NCBI GenBank assembly: GCA_022763735.1
Contig: JALEQY010000051.1
Location: 32,286 to 96,285 of the forward strand
Direction of reading: 5' to 3'
DNA: 64,000 bases
Source of the DNA: Clostridiales bacterium
Lineage (GTDB): Bacteria > Bacillota > Clostridia > Peptostreptococcales > Anaerovoracaceae
In this document: one piece after another, positions 17,815 to 26,121 of the stretch
How positions within the stretch are numbered: position 1 is the first letter of the stretch
How the letters are laid out: each line of letters starts with the position of its first letter
Notes under the pieces: generated by a model
Database searches by the model: none
Seen by the model: only the letters and a program-made list of their open reading frames with translations
What the model was told of the DNA's origin: nothing
Program-made: the position numbers and the translations under genes

Positions 17815-18303
17815 CTACTTATTGCCAGCTGACCTGTTCATTCTTTTCAGAATCTCGTCCGGAACCAGTCCCTCAATGGAACCCCCCAGAGAGTGTACTT
17901 CCTTCATCATACTCGAACTGATAAATGAATACTTGGGATCCGTCATAAGAAATACGGTCTCTACCGTTTCATTAAAAAGTCTGGCATTCATATGAGCCAT
18001 CTGGATCTCATATTCAAAATCCATGGCTGCCCGCAGTCCTCTGACGACAACATTGAAGCCGTTCTCATTGACATAGTCCGCAAGCAATCCCGAAAAGCAA
18101 TCAACTTTGACGTTATCAAGCCCACGGACGGTTTCGCGTATCATATCCACCCGTTCCTCAAGAGAAAACATCGATCGCTTCGAAGGATTCACGATTATTC
18201 CTATTGTAAGCTCGTCATACAGCTTCGCAGCCCTCTCTATTATATTGAAATGCCCGTTGGTAAGCGGGTCAAATGAGCCCGTATAAAGAGCCTTGGTCCT
18301 CAT
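17815..18303 (-). CDS. coaD: Phosphopantetheine adenylyltransferase
   Basis: The 162-residue protein is standard length. It has the TGSFDPLTNGHFNIIERA motif with the (T/H)xGH nucleotidyltransferase signature, the NPSKRSMFS loop, the VVRGLRAAMDFEYEIQMAHMN segment and FISSSMMKEV near the end. It makes dephospho-CoA from phosphopantetheine and ATP, the fourth step of coenzyme A synthesis, as a hexamer in the cytoplasm. It is 53 bases from rsmD, its usual partner. Confidence 0.97.
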   Translation of the reverse strand: MRTKALYTGSFDPLTNGHFNIIERAAKLYDELTIGIIVNPSKRSMFSLEERVDMIRETVRGLDNVKVDCFSGLLADYVNENGFNVVVRGLRAAMDFEYEIQMAHMNARLFNETVETVFLMTDPKYSFISSSMMKEVHSLGGSIEGLVPDEILKRMNRSAGNK

Positions 18304-18355
18304 GTGCCGTTCCTCCTGCTAATCATTGTAATTATAACATGCCGGGCGATTTCAT

Positions 18356-18889
18356 TCAACAATATATTGACAACTTGACAATACCGTATTTTCTTTCTTT
18401 CACCTTGCTGAAACCATGAAATTCATCCGGAAGATCCTCCTGCTTCCTGTGCTCGGCAACTATCACACCGTCTTCTGCCAGAAGCCCGTTTTCCCTGATC
18501 AGTTCAAAGCATGAATCCATGTATCCCTTGTCATAAGGCGGATCAAGAATGATAATATCGAATTTATCATTAAGGCTCATCAGGATTTTCTTGTAGTCAC
18601 CGGCTCTGACCACAGCCCCCTCTGCTCTGCAGTGGGCGATATTGTTTTTTATCATCTTTATGCTGTCTCTGGAATTATCGCAGAAAACGCACAGCTCGGC
18701 TCCTCTGCTGAGGGCTTCTATGCCCAGGTTTCCTGTTCCCGAAAACAGATCAAGCACTCTGCTTGACCACAGCCTGTCCGCCAGTATGCTGAACATAGCC
18801 TCCTTCACCTTGTCTGTAGTGGGCCTTACCGAATAATCCGCCGGGGTTTCCAGCCTTCTGCCTTTATATTCTCCTGCTATTACGCGCAT
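18356..18889 (-). CDS. rsmD: 16S rRNA (guanine(966)-N2)-methyltransferase
   Basis: The 177-residue protein opens MRVIAGEYKGRRLETP and has the RPTTDKVKEAMFSIL region, the SAM-binding LDLFSGTGNLGIEALSRGA motif and the catalytic DPPY motif (about residue 118). These are the RsmD signatures. It methylates G966 of 16S rRNA during 30S assembly. It leads the rsmD-coaD-coiled-coil-ylbJ-tmcAL cluster. Confidence 0.95.
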   Translation of the reverse strand: MRVIAGEYKGRRLETPADYSVRPTTDKVKEAMFSILADRLWSSRVLDLFSGTGNLGIEALSRGAELCVFCDNSRDSIKMIKNNIAHCRAEGAVVRAGDYKKILMSLNDKFDIIILDPPYDKGYMDSCFELIRENGLLAEDGVIVAEHRKQEDLPDEFHGFSKVKERKYGIVKLSIYC

Positions 18890-18955
18890 TTGTCTCCTCC
18901 TGTAATTTTCTTCATAAATTCTATCACTAAAGCTTCAATATATCTACCCCCATTG

Positions 18956-18988
18956 AAAAAGAGATATTCACCTGAAAGCAAATATCTC
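18956..18988 (-). terminator. Intrinsic terminator of the SASP gene
   Basis: Minus strand GAGATATT and AATATCTC pair around a 12-base loop and run into TTTTTC, 40 bases after the SASP stop. Confidence 0.85.
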
Positions 18989-19028
18989 CCTTTTCATTAA
19001 GTTTCATGCGTTTACTGCATTAACCAGG

Positions 19029-19229
19029 TTATTTTCCAGCCAGCTGCTGTTCAGCCATCTCAACTAATTTCTTAGTCATATAGCCGCCGACATAGCCGTT
19101 CTGTCTTGCAGTCAGGTTTCCCTTGTCAGTCTGCTCATAGTTGGCCATACCGAGTTCATTTGCAACTTCTGTCTTTAAGTTCTTTAATGCAGGCTTTGCA
19201 CTTACATTCATTTTATCCTGTAATGACAT
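19029..19229 (-). CDS. Small acid-soluble spore protein, alpha/beta type
   Basis: Sixty-six residues. It has the family signatures LKTEVANELG, which is where the germination protease GPR cuts, and GYVGGYMTKKLVEMAEQQL at the C-terminus. SASPs coat spore DNA and shield it from UV and heat. The gene has an AGGAGGTG ribosome binding site and its own terminator, as expected for a forespore-specific single-gene unit. The leader contains a palindromic TGCAATAATTGCA, but I could not make a convincing sigma-G promoter. This is the clearest evidence that the organism forms spores. Confidence 0.95.
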   Translation of the reverse strand: MSLQDKMNVSAKPALKNLKTEVANELGMANYEQTDKGNLTARQNGYVGGYMTKKLVEMAEQQLAGK

Positions 19230-19318
19230 TTGTTTCTCACCTCCTGTACTAATAATTTAACCCGAGGTGAAGAAAGTATTACATGCAATTATTGCATATG
19301 CTGCCGTGATTTCCCATA

Positions 19319-21355
19319 CTACAGATTTAAGCTGAAATCTTCTCCGAAAAGTCTTATAACTCTGCGTCGGAGCGGCTGATTTTCAGTTTTTTTCAGTTGC
19401 GGATCTTTTTCGATAATTTTTTTTGCTTCGTTTTTTGCCACATTCAGAATGCTGATATGTCTGGCCAGGTCAGCAATGTTCAGATCCGGCAGTCCATGCT
19501 GCCTCGTTCCGAATATTTCTCCCGGCCCTCTAAGTTTCAGATCTTCCTCTGCTATATAGAAACCATCGGATGAAGCCTCCATTATCTCACATCTTTTTTT
19601 CGCAATTTCCGAATTGCCATCCCTGATGAGAAAACAGAAAGAACTGAAACTGCCCCTTCCTACACGACCTCTAAGCTGATGCAGCTGGGCAAGTCCGAAA
19701 CGTTCAGCATTTTCGATCACTATGACAGTGGCATTGGGTACATTTATACCCACTTCTATCACGACAGTGGCGACAAGCACGTCGATTTCGCCCCTGTAAA
19801 AAAGCTCCATGACGCTGTCCTTCTCGCTCTGCTTCATTGCTCCGTGGATAAGAGCCACTTTATACCTTCTGAAACGCTGCGAAAGCTCTTCTGCCACCTG
19901 CTGTGCCGATTTTACATCAAGGACCTCAGAATCCTCTATAAGCGGTGTCACCACGTACGCCTGCCGCCCCTGTTTCAGCTGCTTTTCCACAAAATCATAG
20001 CATCTGCCCCGCTGATCTGCCGTCAGGCTTCTTGTACGTATTATCTGCCTTCCCGGAGGAAGCTCGTCGATCACAGAAACATCCAGATCTCCATACAGAA
20101 TAACCGCCAGTGTTCTCGGTATCGGTGTTGCCGTCATGACAAGTACATTAGGATTTTCGCCCTTTTCCTTGAGGCTTATACGCTGCTTCACACCGAATCT
20201 GTGCTGCTCATCAGTGATTACAAGCCCCAGACGGCTGAATCTGACCTCAGACTGTATGATGGCATGTGTCCCGATAAGAATCTGTATCGTACCATCCTCA
20301 AGCATTCTCAAGTTTTCTCTCTTCTCAGCCGCCTTCATCGTCCCCGACAGGAAGCCGACTTCAATGCCATGTGCCGCAAAGCTTTTTTTCAGACCTTCAT
20401 AATGCTGTTTTGCCAGTATTTCCGTCGGAGCCATCAGAACAGCCTGATATCCGCATTTTACAGCCTTGTACATGGCAATTTCCGCCACAGCAGTCTTGCC
20501 TGAGCCCACATCTCCCTGAACAAGTCTGTTCATTGCCTTTCCGCTTTCGAGATCTGCGATGATTTCATGAACACACCGTGACTGGGCATCTGTAAGCGGA
20601 TAAGGCAGCGAATCGATATAATCCTGTACAGACACCTCCATAGAAAAAGCTGTCCCGTTCCCGCCTTTACTGCTGCTGGTCCTGGCCGCCAGAAGGCCTG
20701 TCTGCATCACAAGCAGCTCATCGAATACAAGCCTGTACTTTCCTTCCAGCAGTTTCTGTTTTTCTTCCGGAAAATGGACATTACGCAGCGCATATTCTAT
20801 GCTGCAGAGCCTGTTGTTTTCTATTGTCCCGGGAGACAGTATCTCTTCCGCTCTGCAGTAAAGCTCCTCTGCACTTTTCTGCCAAATTCGCATTTCTCTC
20901 TGAGTTATTCCTTTTGTCAGAGGATAAACCGGCAGAATCCCCGATACACTGTCATCTCTTGAGAAGTCCGGATGCACCATCTGCATTTTTCCGAAATTTG
21001 CAGATACCTTGCCATAGAATACATATTCGTCTCCTACTTTAAAGCTTTTCGTCAGATATCCGGCATTAAAAAAAACAACTTCAAGACTGCCGGTGTCATC
21101 TGTCACCAGCAGCCGGAGCAGCTGTTTCCTGCTCTTTCTGTATCTGTCATTAACCACCAGAGTGACCCTGGCTCTGATCACTGCAGTCTCATCCTCTTCA
21201 AGCTGACTTATATTCTTCACGCATCGCCTGTCCTCATAGTCTCTGGGGAAAAAATATATCAGATCCTCAAGTGTCTTTATGTTAAGCTTTGACAGAGCTT
21301 CCGCCTTCTTCGGCCCGATACCCTTTATACTGCTGATACTGTCGTGAAGCTCCAT
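19319..21355 (-). CDS. recG: ATP-dependent DNA helicase RecG
   Basis: The 678-residue protein is full length. It has an N-terminal OB-type wedge domain (IKGIGPKKAEALSKL ... FYGKVSANFGKMQMVHPD), helicase motif I GDVGSGKTAVAEIA near residue 285, motif II DEQHRFG, motif III TATPIPRTLA and motif VI QLRGRVGRG. The C-terminal TRG-like region (EEDLKLRGPGEIFGTRQHGLPDL) is intact. RecG remodels stalled replication forks and Holliday junctions. Its ATG immediately follows the stop of the Asp23 gene, so the two are coupled; the dihydroxyacetone-kinase-like gene usually found between them in Firmicutes is missing. Confidence 0.97.
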   Translation of the reverse strand: MELHDSISSIKGIGPKKAEALSKLNIKTLEDLIYFFPRDYEDRRCVKNISQLEEDETAVIRARVTLVVNDRYRKSRKQLLRLLVTDDTGSLEVVFFNAGYLTKSFKVGDEYVFYGKVSANFGKMQMVHPDFSRDDSVSGILPVYPLTKGITQREMRIWQKSAEELYCRAEEILSPGTIENNRLCSIEYALRNVHFPEEKQKLLEGKYRLVFDELLVMQTGLLAARTSSSKGGNGTAFSMEVSVQDYIDSLPYPLTDAQSRCVHEIIADLESGKAMNRLVQGDVGSGKTAVAEIAMYKAVKCGYQAVLMAPTEILAKQHYEGLKKSFAAHGIEVGFLSGTMKAAEKRENLRMLEDGTIQILIGTHAIIQSEVRFSRLGLVITDEQHRFGVKQRISLKEKGENPNVLVMTATPIPRTLAVILYGDLDVSVIDELPPGRQIIRTRSLTADQRGRCYDFVEKQLKQGRQAYVVTPLIEDSEVLDVKSAQQVAEELSQRFRRYKVALIHGAMKQSEKDSVMELFYRGEIDVLVATVVIEVGINVPNATVIVIENAERFGLAQLHQLRGRVGRGSFSSFCFLIRDGNSEIAKKRCEIMEASSDGFYIAEEDLKLRGPGEIFGTRQHGLPDLNIADLARHISILNVAKNEAKKIIEKDPQLKKTENQPLRRRVIRLFGEDFSLNL

Positions 21356-21757
21356 TTATCTGCTCACCTCTATATGTCTCCTGGCAATATTCTTTGAAAC
21401 GCTGCCAGTAACAACAACTGTCACCTTTTCTGGACGTTCACCCATTATTGTTTCCATTTTATCATAAATGTAATCGATGATTTCATTTGTTACCTGACTG
21501 ATGCTGCATCCGAATTTAACAACAATATAAACCACCACTGCAATCCCTGCGCCTGCTCTGATAATCTCAATACCTCCGGCCTCTTCATCATAAATGTTCA
21601 TCTTTGATGCTATACCCGGCACAACGTTCATATACTTTCCTTTATAGTTGAGAATTGCCGCTCTGCCGCCGCAGTGCTCAACAGCTTCCACAGCTATCCT
21701 GTTTATCAGATTCTGCGAAAAGCTGATTTTGCCGTATTTTGTCTCGACTTCAAACAC
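21356..21757 (-). CDS. Asp23/Gls24 family envelope-stress protein
   Basis: The 133-residue protein has the Asp23 pattern: an N-terminal YGKISFSQNLINRIAVEAV, a central GAGIAVVVYIVVKFGCSISQVTNEI and a VTVVVTGSVSKN end. Members form abundant cytoplasmic or membrane-associated assemblies linked to cell envelope homeostasis. Paired directly with recG, as is frequent in Firmicutes. Confidence 0.87.
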   Translation of the reverse strand: MFEVETKYGKISFSQNLINRIAVEAVEHCGGRAAILNYKGKYMNVVPGIASKMNIYDEEAGGIEIIRAGAGIAVVVYIVVKFGCSISQVTNEIIDYIYDKMETIMGERPEKVTVVVTGSVSKNIARRHIEVSR

Positions 21758-21869
21758 CTTCTGTCTCCTTTATACAAATACTGTTATCAGATGATATCTA
21801 TTTTATCACAGTTCAGCTTTTCTGCACAATCATAATAAAATTTTCATATAATAGCATGAGGTGATCATA

Positions 21870-22064
21870 ATGAACAGACATGGACATATGGGCTGCCAGC
21901 CTGGCAGACCACATAAAAAGAATACCTTCTGCAGAAAAATCGGTATAATCATGCTGCTATCCGGTGCCGTAACAGTCATGGCACTGTTCCTGCCGCTGAA
22001 ATGCCTCGTCGTTCTGCTGTGTTTTGTTCTGATCATCTGCGGAATACTGCTGATAAAAAAATAA
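21870..22064 (+). CDS. Small membrane protein, unknown function
   Basis: Sixty-four residues read from the ATG at 21870, chosen because GAGGTGA lies five bases upstream; the in-frame GTG at 21861 lies inside that ribosome binding site. A polar head rich in His, Cys and Pro (MNRHGHMGCQPGRPHKK) is followed by two hydrophobic stretches (about 27-43 and 45-61) ending in KK. A TATAAT-like box (CATATAATAG) sits about 15 bases upstream of the ribosome binding site. It is the only plus-strand gene between the recG and rpmB units. I do not recognise a family. Confidence 0.65.
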   Translation: MNRHGHMGCQPGRPHKKNTFCRKIGIIMLLSGAVTVMALFLPLKCLVVLLCFVLIICGILLIKK

Positions 22065-22084
22065 ACGCCCACTTATGTGAGCGT
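22052..22084 (-). terminator. Intrinsic terminator of rpmB
   Basis: On the minus strand ACGCTCAC-ATAA-GTGGGCGT runs into TTATTTTTTT. The stem also overlaps the stop codon of the convergent small membrane protein gene. Confidence 0.8.
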
Positions 22085-22095
22085 CCGTTTCCTTG

Positions 22096-22287
22096 TTAGA
22101 TGGCACGGTTAACTTTGCCTGATCTTAAGCATCTTGTACATACTTTAGCTTTTCTAACTGTTCCGTTATCATCGATTCTTACAGTCTGAATATTTGCATT
22201 CCATTTTCTTCTAGTGTGTCTGTTTGAATGGGATACATTATTTCCGGAAACCTGTCCTTTACCACAAATTTCACATTTTCTTGACAT
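22096..22287 (-). CDS. rpmB: 50S ribosomal protein L28
   Basis: Sixty-three residues from the ATG at 22285-22287, preceded by GGAGGTG at ideal spacing. L28 features: CEICGKGQVSGNNVSHSNRHTRRKW and a second cysteine pair in VCTRCLRSGKV, giving a zinc-ribbon L28. It is a monocistronic unit with its own promoter and terminator and a leader of about 95 bases containing a GAGTCTG/CAGACTC hairpin. Confidence 0.96.
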   Translation of the reverse strand: MSRKCEICGKGQVSGNNVSHSNRHTRRKWNANIQTVRIDDNGTVRKAKVCTRCLRSGKVNRAI

Positions 22288-22385
22288 CTGCCGCACCTCC
22301 TTATACATGTAGTATCTAAATGCTTTCGCAATTTATCTGCTGGATTTTGAGTCTGCATCTCCTCGTCCAGACTCGAACAAATGAC

Positions 22386-22414
22386 ATTATAGCACAGGTA
22401 TGCTATAAAGACAA
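22386..22414 (-). promoter_or_regulatory. Sigma-A promoter of rpmB
   Basis: Minus strand TTGTCT (22409-22414), 17-base spacer, TATAAT (22386-22391). The predicted transcript has a leader of about 95 bases with a 7-bp hairpin near 22353-22379. Confidence 0.75.
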
Positions 22415-22455
22415 GTTTTTTTTATATCAAACTTGAAGTTAATTTCGAAGTGATG

Positions 22456-22992
22456 CTATTTCTGTTCCCAGAGCACCGGTCTGCCGGTTTTTCTTGTTTC
22501 ATTCATATCGATGATTCTCTGATTTCTGCTTCCTCGAAACTGCAGCGTAAGATCACGTTCTTCTTTAATAAAAGGGCCATCGATCAGAATATCTGTCAGC
22601 TCCATAAGCTCTCTGACAGAATCATTCTCTTTGCACATACGTGATATCTGCTCATAAGTGTACCCGCTGAAAACCGTCAGGGACAGATTTCTGTCCTTGA
22701 TCTGCTTTGCCATGTATGCAAAAGCTTCCGGCTGACAGAGAGGTTCTCCTCCTGAAAAAGTGACACCTGCCAGCAGAGGATCCTTGTCTATTTCTGCCAT
22801 AAGCTTATCTGTGCTGCATTCGCTGCCGCCATCAAAATCATGAGTCTCTGGATTATGGCATCCAGGGCAGTCATGAGGACATCCCTGACAGAATACAGTG
22901 AATCTTATACCTGGTCCATCCACGATGGATTCCCTCACTATACCTGCAATTCTGAGTGAATCACGGATTTCTTTCACATCTGCCGCCTTCAT
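22456..22992 (-). CDS. nrdG: Anaerobic ribonucleotide reductase-activating protein
   Basis: The 178-residue radical SAM activase has the cluster motif CQGCPHDCPGCHNPET (Cx3Cx2C binding a 4Fe-4S cluster) and the SAM-contact GGEPLCQPE motif. It cuts SAM to generate the glycyl radical on NrdD. Its ATG overlaps the nrdD stop by four bases (ATGA), so the two are translationally coupled. Confidence 0.95.
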   Translation of the reverse strand: MKAADVKEIRDSLRIAGIVRESIVDGPGIRFTVFCQGCPHDCPGCHNPETHDFDGGSECSTDKLMAEIDKDPLLAGVTFSGGEPLCQPEAFAYMAKQIKDRNLSLTVFSGYTYEQISRMCKENDSVRELMELTDILIDGPFIKEERDLTLQFRGSRNQRIIDMNETRKTGRPVLWEQK

Positions 22993-25238
22993 ACAGCCAG
23001 CCTTCTGATTCTCTCGAATCCTCTGTCACTGTCATCTTCAGTCCTGTGGCAGCAAGGGCATTCATTATCTATAATTCCCGTATAGCCGCACACCGGATCT
23101 CTGTCAACAGGGTGATTTATAGACCCATATCCGACGCCGTTTTCTTTCATGCACCTTACGACCTGTTCGAAAGCTTCAAGATTTTTGCAGGGATCTCCAT
23201 CAAGCTCCACATATGTGATATGACCTCCATTGGTCAGTGCGTGATAAGGTGCCTCCAGTCTGATTTTATCAAAAGCACTGATATTGAAATATACCGGTAT
23301 ATGGAAAGAGTTTGTGTAATAATCTCTGTCTGTAACTCCTTCTATGACTCCGTATTTCGCCCTGTCAATCCTGACAAACCTGCCTGAAAGGCCTTCTGCC
23401 GGAGTTGCAATCAGAGAATAATTGAAGCCAGTCTTTTCGGTAGCTTCATCCATTTTCTTCCTCATAAATCCTATGATTTCAAGGCCCAGACTCTGAGCTT
23501 CAGGCGTTTCACCATGATGGCTTCCTATAAGAGCTTTGAGACATTCTGCAAGTCCGATAAAGCCTACTGTCAAGGTTCCGTGCTTAAGCACCTCCGCTAC
23601 TGAATCCTCAGGCTTGAGTTTATCAGAATCCAGCCAAATTCCCTGTCCCATGAGGAACGGATAATTCTTAACCTTCTTTGAAGCCTGAATCTTATACCTT
23701 TCCATAAGCTGATCGATGCACAGATCCACTTTTCTCTCCAGCTCCTCAAAGAACCAGTCGATGTCTCCGTGGGCTTTTATGCCTATCCTCGGCAGATTCA
23801 CAGATGTGAAGCTGAGATTCCCTCTGCCGCCTACCACTTCTCTCGACGGATCATAATGATTTCCTATAACCCTGGTTCTGCATCCCATATAAGCAGCCTC
23901 CGTATTAGGATCCCCTTCTTTATAGTACTGCAGATTAAACGGAGCATCTATGAATGAGAAGTTCGGGAACAGTCTCTTGGCAGAAACTCTGCATGCCAGC
24001 TTGAACATGTCGTAGTTCGGATCCTCCGGATTATAGTTCACACCTTCTTTAAGCTTGAAAATGTGTATAGGGAAAATAGCAGTTTCCCCGTTTCCCAGGC
24101 CTGCCTCTGTGGCCAGCAGAATATTCTCTATAATCATCCTGCCTTCCGGAGATGTATCTGTACCATAGTTTATCGAAGAAAAAGGAATCTGTGCACCTGC
24201 TCTCGAATGCATTGTATTCAGGTTATGTACAAATGCTTCCATAGCCTGATATGTAGCTCGCTTTATCTCTTCGTTTGCATATTTTGTTGCTTTCTTCTGA
24301 AGTTTATCTATAAATTTCTCATCAATAACTTCTCTCAGAAAAGCTTTTTCGATTTCTTTATAACCGTTATCATCAGCCAGAACAGGGAAAACATCATGTT
24401 TTTCCATTATCTCCGCACCTATGGATTTTGTTTTTTCAACACCGTCTTCAATATCAAACAGAAGATTCAACATCTTGCCCATGTTAGTCCAGTACAGTTT
24501 CCTGTATGTTTTCCTGACTCCTCCTGCCATGCCGTAATCAAAATCCGGTATGCTCTGTCCTCCATGCTGATCATTCTGATTTGACTGAATTGCAATGCAG
24601 GCAAGGGCAGCATAGCTCTGTATATCATTAGGCTCTCTTAAAAATCCATGACCGGTTGAGAATCCTCCTCTGAACAACTTCTCAATATCGATCTGGCAGC
24701 ATGTTGTAGTCAGTGTGAGAAAATCCATATCATGTATATGTATATCACCATCTCTGTGAGCCTGAGCATGCTCCGGCTTCAGCACAAACATCTCATAAAA
24801 CTGCTTGGCACCCTCCGAGCCGTATTTCAGCATGGTTCCCATGGCAGTATCGCCATCGATATTGGCATTCTCTCGTTTGGTATCATTGTCCTTTGCCTCT
24901 TTGAAAGTAAGATCCTCATAAGTTTTCATAAGCCTGGTATTCATATCTCTTACTCTCGTACGCTCAGCTCTGTAGAGTATGTACTCCTTGGCGGTTCTGG
25001 CATGTCCGTTTTCGATGAGTACCTTCTCCACTGTATCCTGTATCTGTTCAACAGTAGGAACTTCATTATGACATATTTCGATGAGATAGACTTCAACCTG
25101 TCTTGCCAGATATTTAGCCATGTCCCTGTCCTTGCCTCCCAGCACCTGGGCGGCTTTGTATATGGCATCGGCAATTTTGTCCACATTAAAATCTACGGTT
25201 CGTCCATCTCTTTTAATTATTTTTCTGATCTGTTCCAT
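22989..25238 (-). CDS. nrdD: Anaerobic ribonucleoside-triphosphate reductase
   Basis: About 749 residues from the ATG at 25236-25238 behind AGGGAG. An N-terminal ATP-cone (IIKRDGRTVDFNVDKIADAIYKAA) for allosteric control is followed by the ten-stranded barrel. The C-terminus has the glycyl-radical motif (CGYTGII) and the Cys cluster (CPCC) that binds structural zinc. It reduces ribonucleotides to deoxyribonucleotides without oxygen, marking an anaerobic lifestyle. Operon with nrdG; a sigma-A promoter and a NrdR-box-like element lie upstream. Confidence 0.97.
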   Translation of the reverse strand: MEQIRKIIKRDGRTVDFNVDKIADAIYKAAQVLGGKDRDMAKYLARQVEVYLIEICHNEVPTVEQIQDTVEKVLIENGHARTAKEYILYRAERTRVRDMNTRLMKTYEDLTFKEAKDNDTKRENANIDGDTAMGTMLKYGSEGAKQFYEMFVLKPEHAQAHRDGDIHIHDMDFLTLTTTCCQIDIEKLFRGGFSTGHGFLREPNDIQSYAALACIAIQSNQNDQHGGQSIPDFDYGMAGGVRKTYRKLYWTNMGKMLNLLFDIEDGVEKTKSIGAEIMEKHDVFPVLADDNGYKEIEKAFLREVIDEKFIDKLQKKATKYANEEIKRATYQAMEAFVHNLNTMHSRAGAQIPFSSINYGTDTSPEGRMIIENILLATEAGLGNGETAIFPIHIFKLKEGVNYNPEDPNYDMFKLACRVSAKRLFPNFSFIDAPFNLQYYKEGDPNTEAAYMGCRTRVIGNHYDPSREVVGGRGNLSFTSVNLPRIGIKAHGDIDWFFEELERKVDLCIDQLMERYKIQASKKVKNYPFLMGQGIWLDSDKLKPEDSVAEVLKHGTLTVGFIGLAECLKALIGSHHGETPEAQSLGLEIIGFMRKKMDEATEKTGFNYSLIATPAEGLSGRFVRIDRAKYGVIEGVTDRDYYTNSFHIPVYFNISAFDKIRLEAPYHALTNGGHITYVELDGDPCKNLEAFEQVVRCMKENGVGYGSINHPVDRDPVCGYTGIIDNECPCCHRTEDDSDRGFERIRRLAV

Positions 25239-25270
25239 ACTGTATCTCCCTGTTATCTCATTACATAAAA

Positions 25271-25286
25271 CCACAATATATCGTCT
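25271..25286. promoter_or_regulatory. NrdR-box-like element
   Basis: CCACAATATATCGTCT matches 13 of 16 positions of the palindromic NrdR box ACACwATATATwGTGT. It lies between the promoter and the start codon of nrdD. NrdR usually uses two boxes about three helical turns apart; I found only this one, so the call is tentative. Confidence 0.45.
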
Positions 25287-25307
25287 GTTATTATATATAC
25301 CATGAAA

Positions 25308-25335
25308 ATTATACCCTAAATACAGTTGCAGTCAA
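25308..25335 (-). promoter_or_regulatory. Sigma-A promoter of nrdDG
   Basis: Minus strand TTGACT (25330-25335), 16-base spacer, TATAAT (25308-25313). A second TATAAT lies slightly downstream at 25290-25295. Confidence 0.6.
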
Positions 25336-25389
25336 CTATATTTTATGTATTTCAATGTTCTTTTTCACAGCCGGCTGTCACCTTCCGGC

Positions 25390-25420
25390 AAAACAAAACA
25401 GCTCCGGCGGTTACCGAAGC
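25390..25420 (-). terminator. Intrinsic terminator of the RimJ/RimL-type acetyltransferase gene
   Basis: Minus strand GCTTCGG pairs with CCGGAGC around TAACCG and is followed by TGTTTTGTTTT. Confidence 0.7.
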
Positions 25421-25472
25421 TGCGGATGCACATCAAATCGTCTGCTTTCAGGGCATTCTCGAGAACAGAATA

Positions 25473-26003
25473 TCAGTTTTCATCGAAAAACTCTGCTCTC
25501 AGCATGGACATGAGGTGCAGATCATAATACCGTCCGTCTTTTCTCGTGGCATTTCTGGCAACGCCCTCAGATTTGAATCCAAGACTTTCATAGAGCGTCG
25601 AAGCGCGTTTATTACCTGTGTAATAATCCAGCGTGACTCTCTCCATATGGAGGAATGTGAAACAGTATTTCAGCAGTTCATTCATTATTTCACGTCCATA
25701 TCCCCTGCCCCACAACTCAGATTCTCCTATATAGAATTTGGTTATATCCAGGGAATCCGAATGTCTGTCAAGTCTGGAAATGAATATTCTCCCCACCGGT
25801 TTGCCTGTCTCTCTGCTCACTACTGTATAGTCAAGCTTATCTGCTGAAAATTTATTATATAGAGCCTCTGTAACTACATCTTCATAAGTTCTGTCTTCAT
25901 CAAAGCTAAGGTATTTAATAACCTGTGGATCAGTTTCCCATCTGGCAAAAAACTCATAGTCCGCAAATTCAGTTTCTCTAATTATAAAATTCTGAGTCTC
26001 CAT
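25473..26003 (-). CDS. GNAT family N-acetyltransferase (RimJ/RimL type)
   Basis: The 176-residue protein has the GNAT fold signatures of the RimJ/RimL group: an N-terminal beta strand with TEFADYEFFARWETDPQVIKYLS, motif A with acetyl-CoA-binding WGRGYGREIMNELLKYCF, and the NKRASTLYESLGFKSEG motif B. It transfers an acetyl group from acetyl-CoA to an amine, often a protein N-terminus or a small molecule; the substrate cannot be read. It is a single-gene unit with its own terminator, divergent from the lipoprotein gene. Confidence 0.88.
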   Translation of the reverse strand: METQNFIIRETEFADYEFFARWETDPQVIKYLSFDEDRTYEDVVTEALYNKFSADKLDYTVVSRETGKPVGRIFISRLDRHSDSLDITKFYIGESELWGRGYGREIMNELLKYCFTFLHMERVTLDYYTGNKRASTLYESLGFKSEGVARNATRKDGRYYDLHLMSMLRAEFFDEN

Positions 26004-26121
26004 TTCAGTCTCCTTACAGATTTTATCAAAGATTCATTTAAACTCTACAAAATTATTTTTTCATATGTTATTATATTATTATATTAAGAATAACACAAAC
26101 AAACAAGGAGAAAAATCAATT

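Noticed and set aside
22345-22385. tRNA-like fragments (GGATTTTGAGTC and GACTCGAAC) upstream of rpmB
   Set aside because: The pieces are in the wrong order and spacing for a tRNA on either strand and lack an acceptor stem; they form a simple GAGTCTG/CAGACTC hairpin in the rpmB leader.
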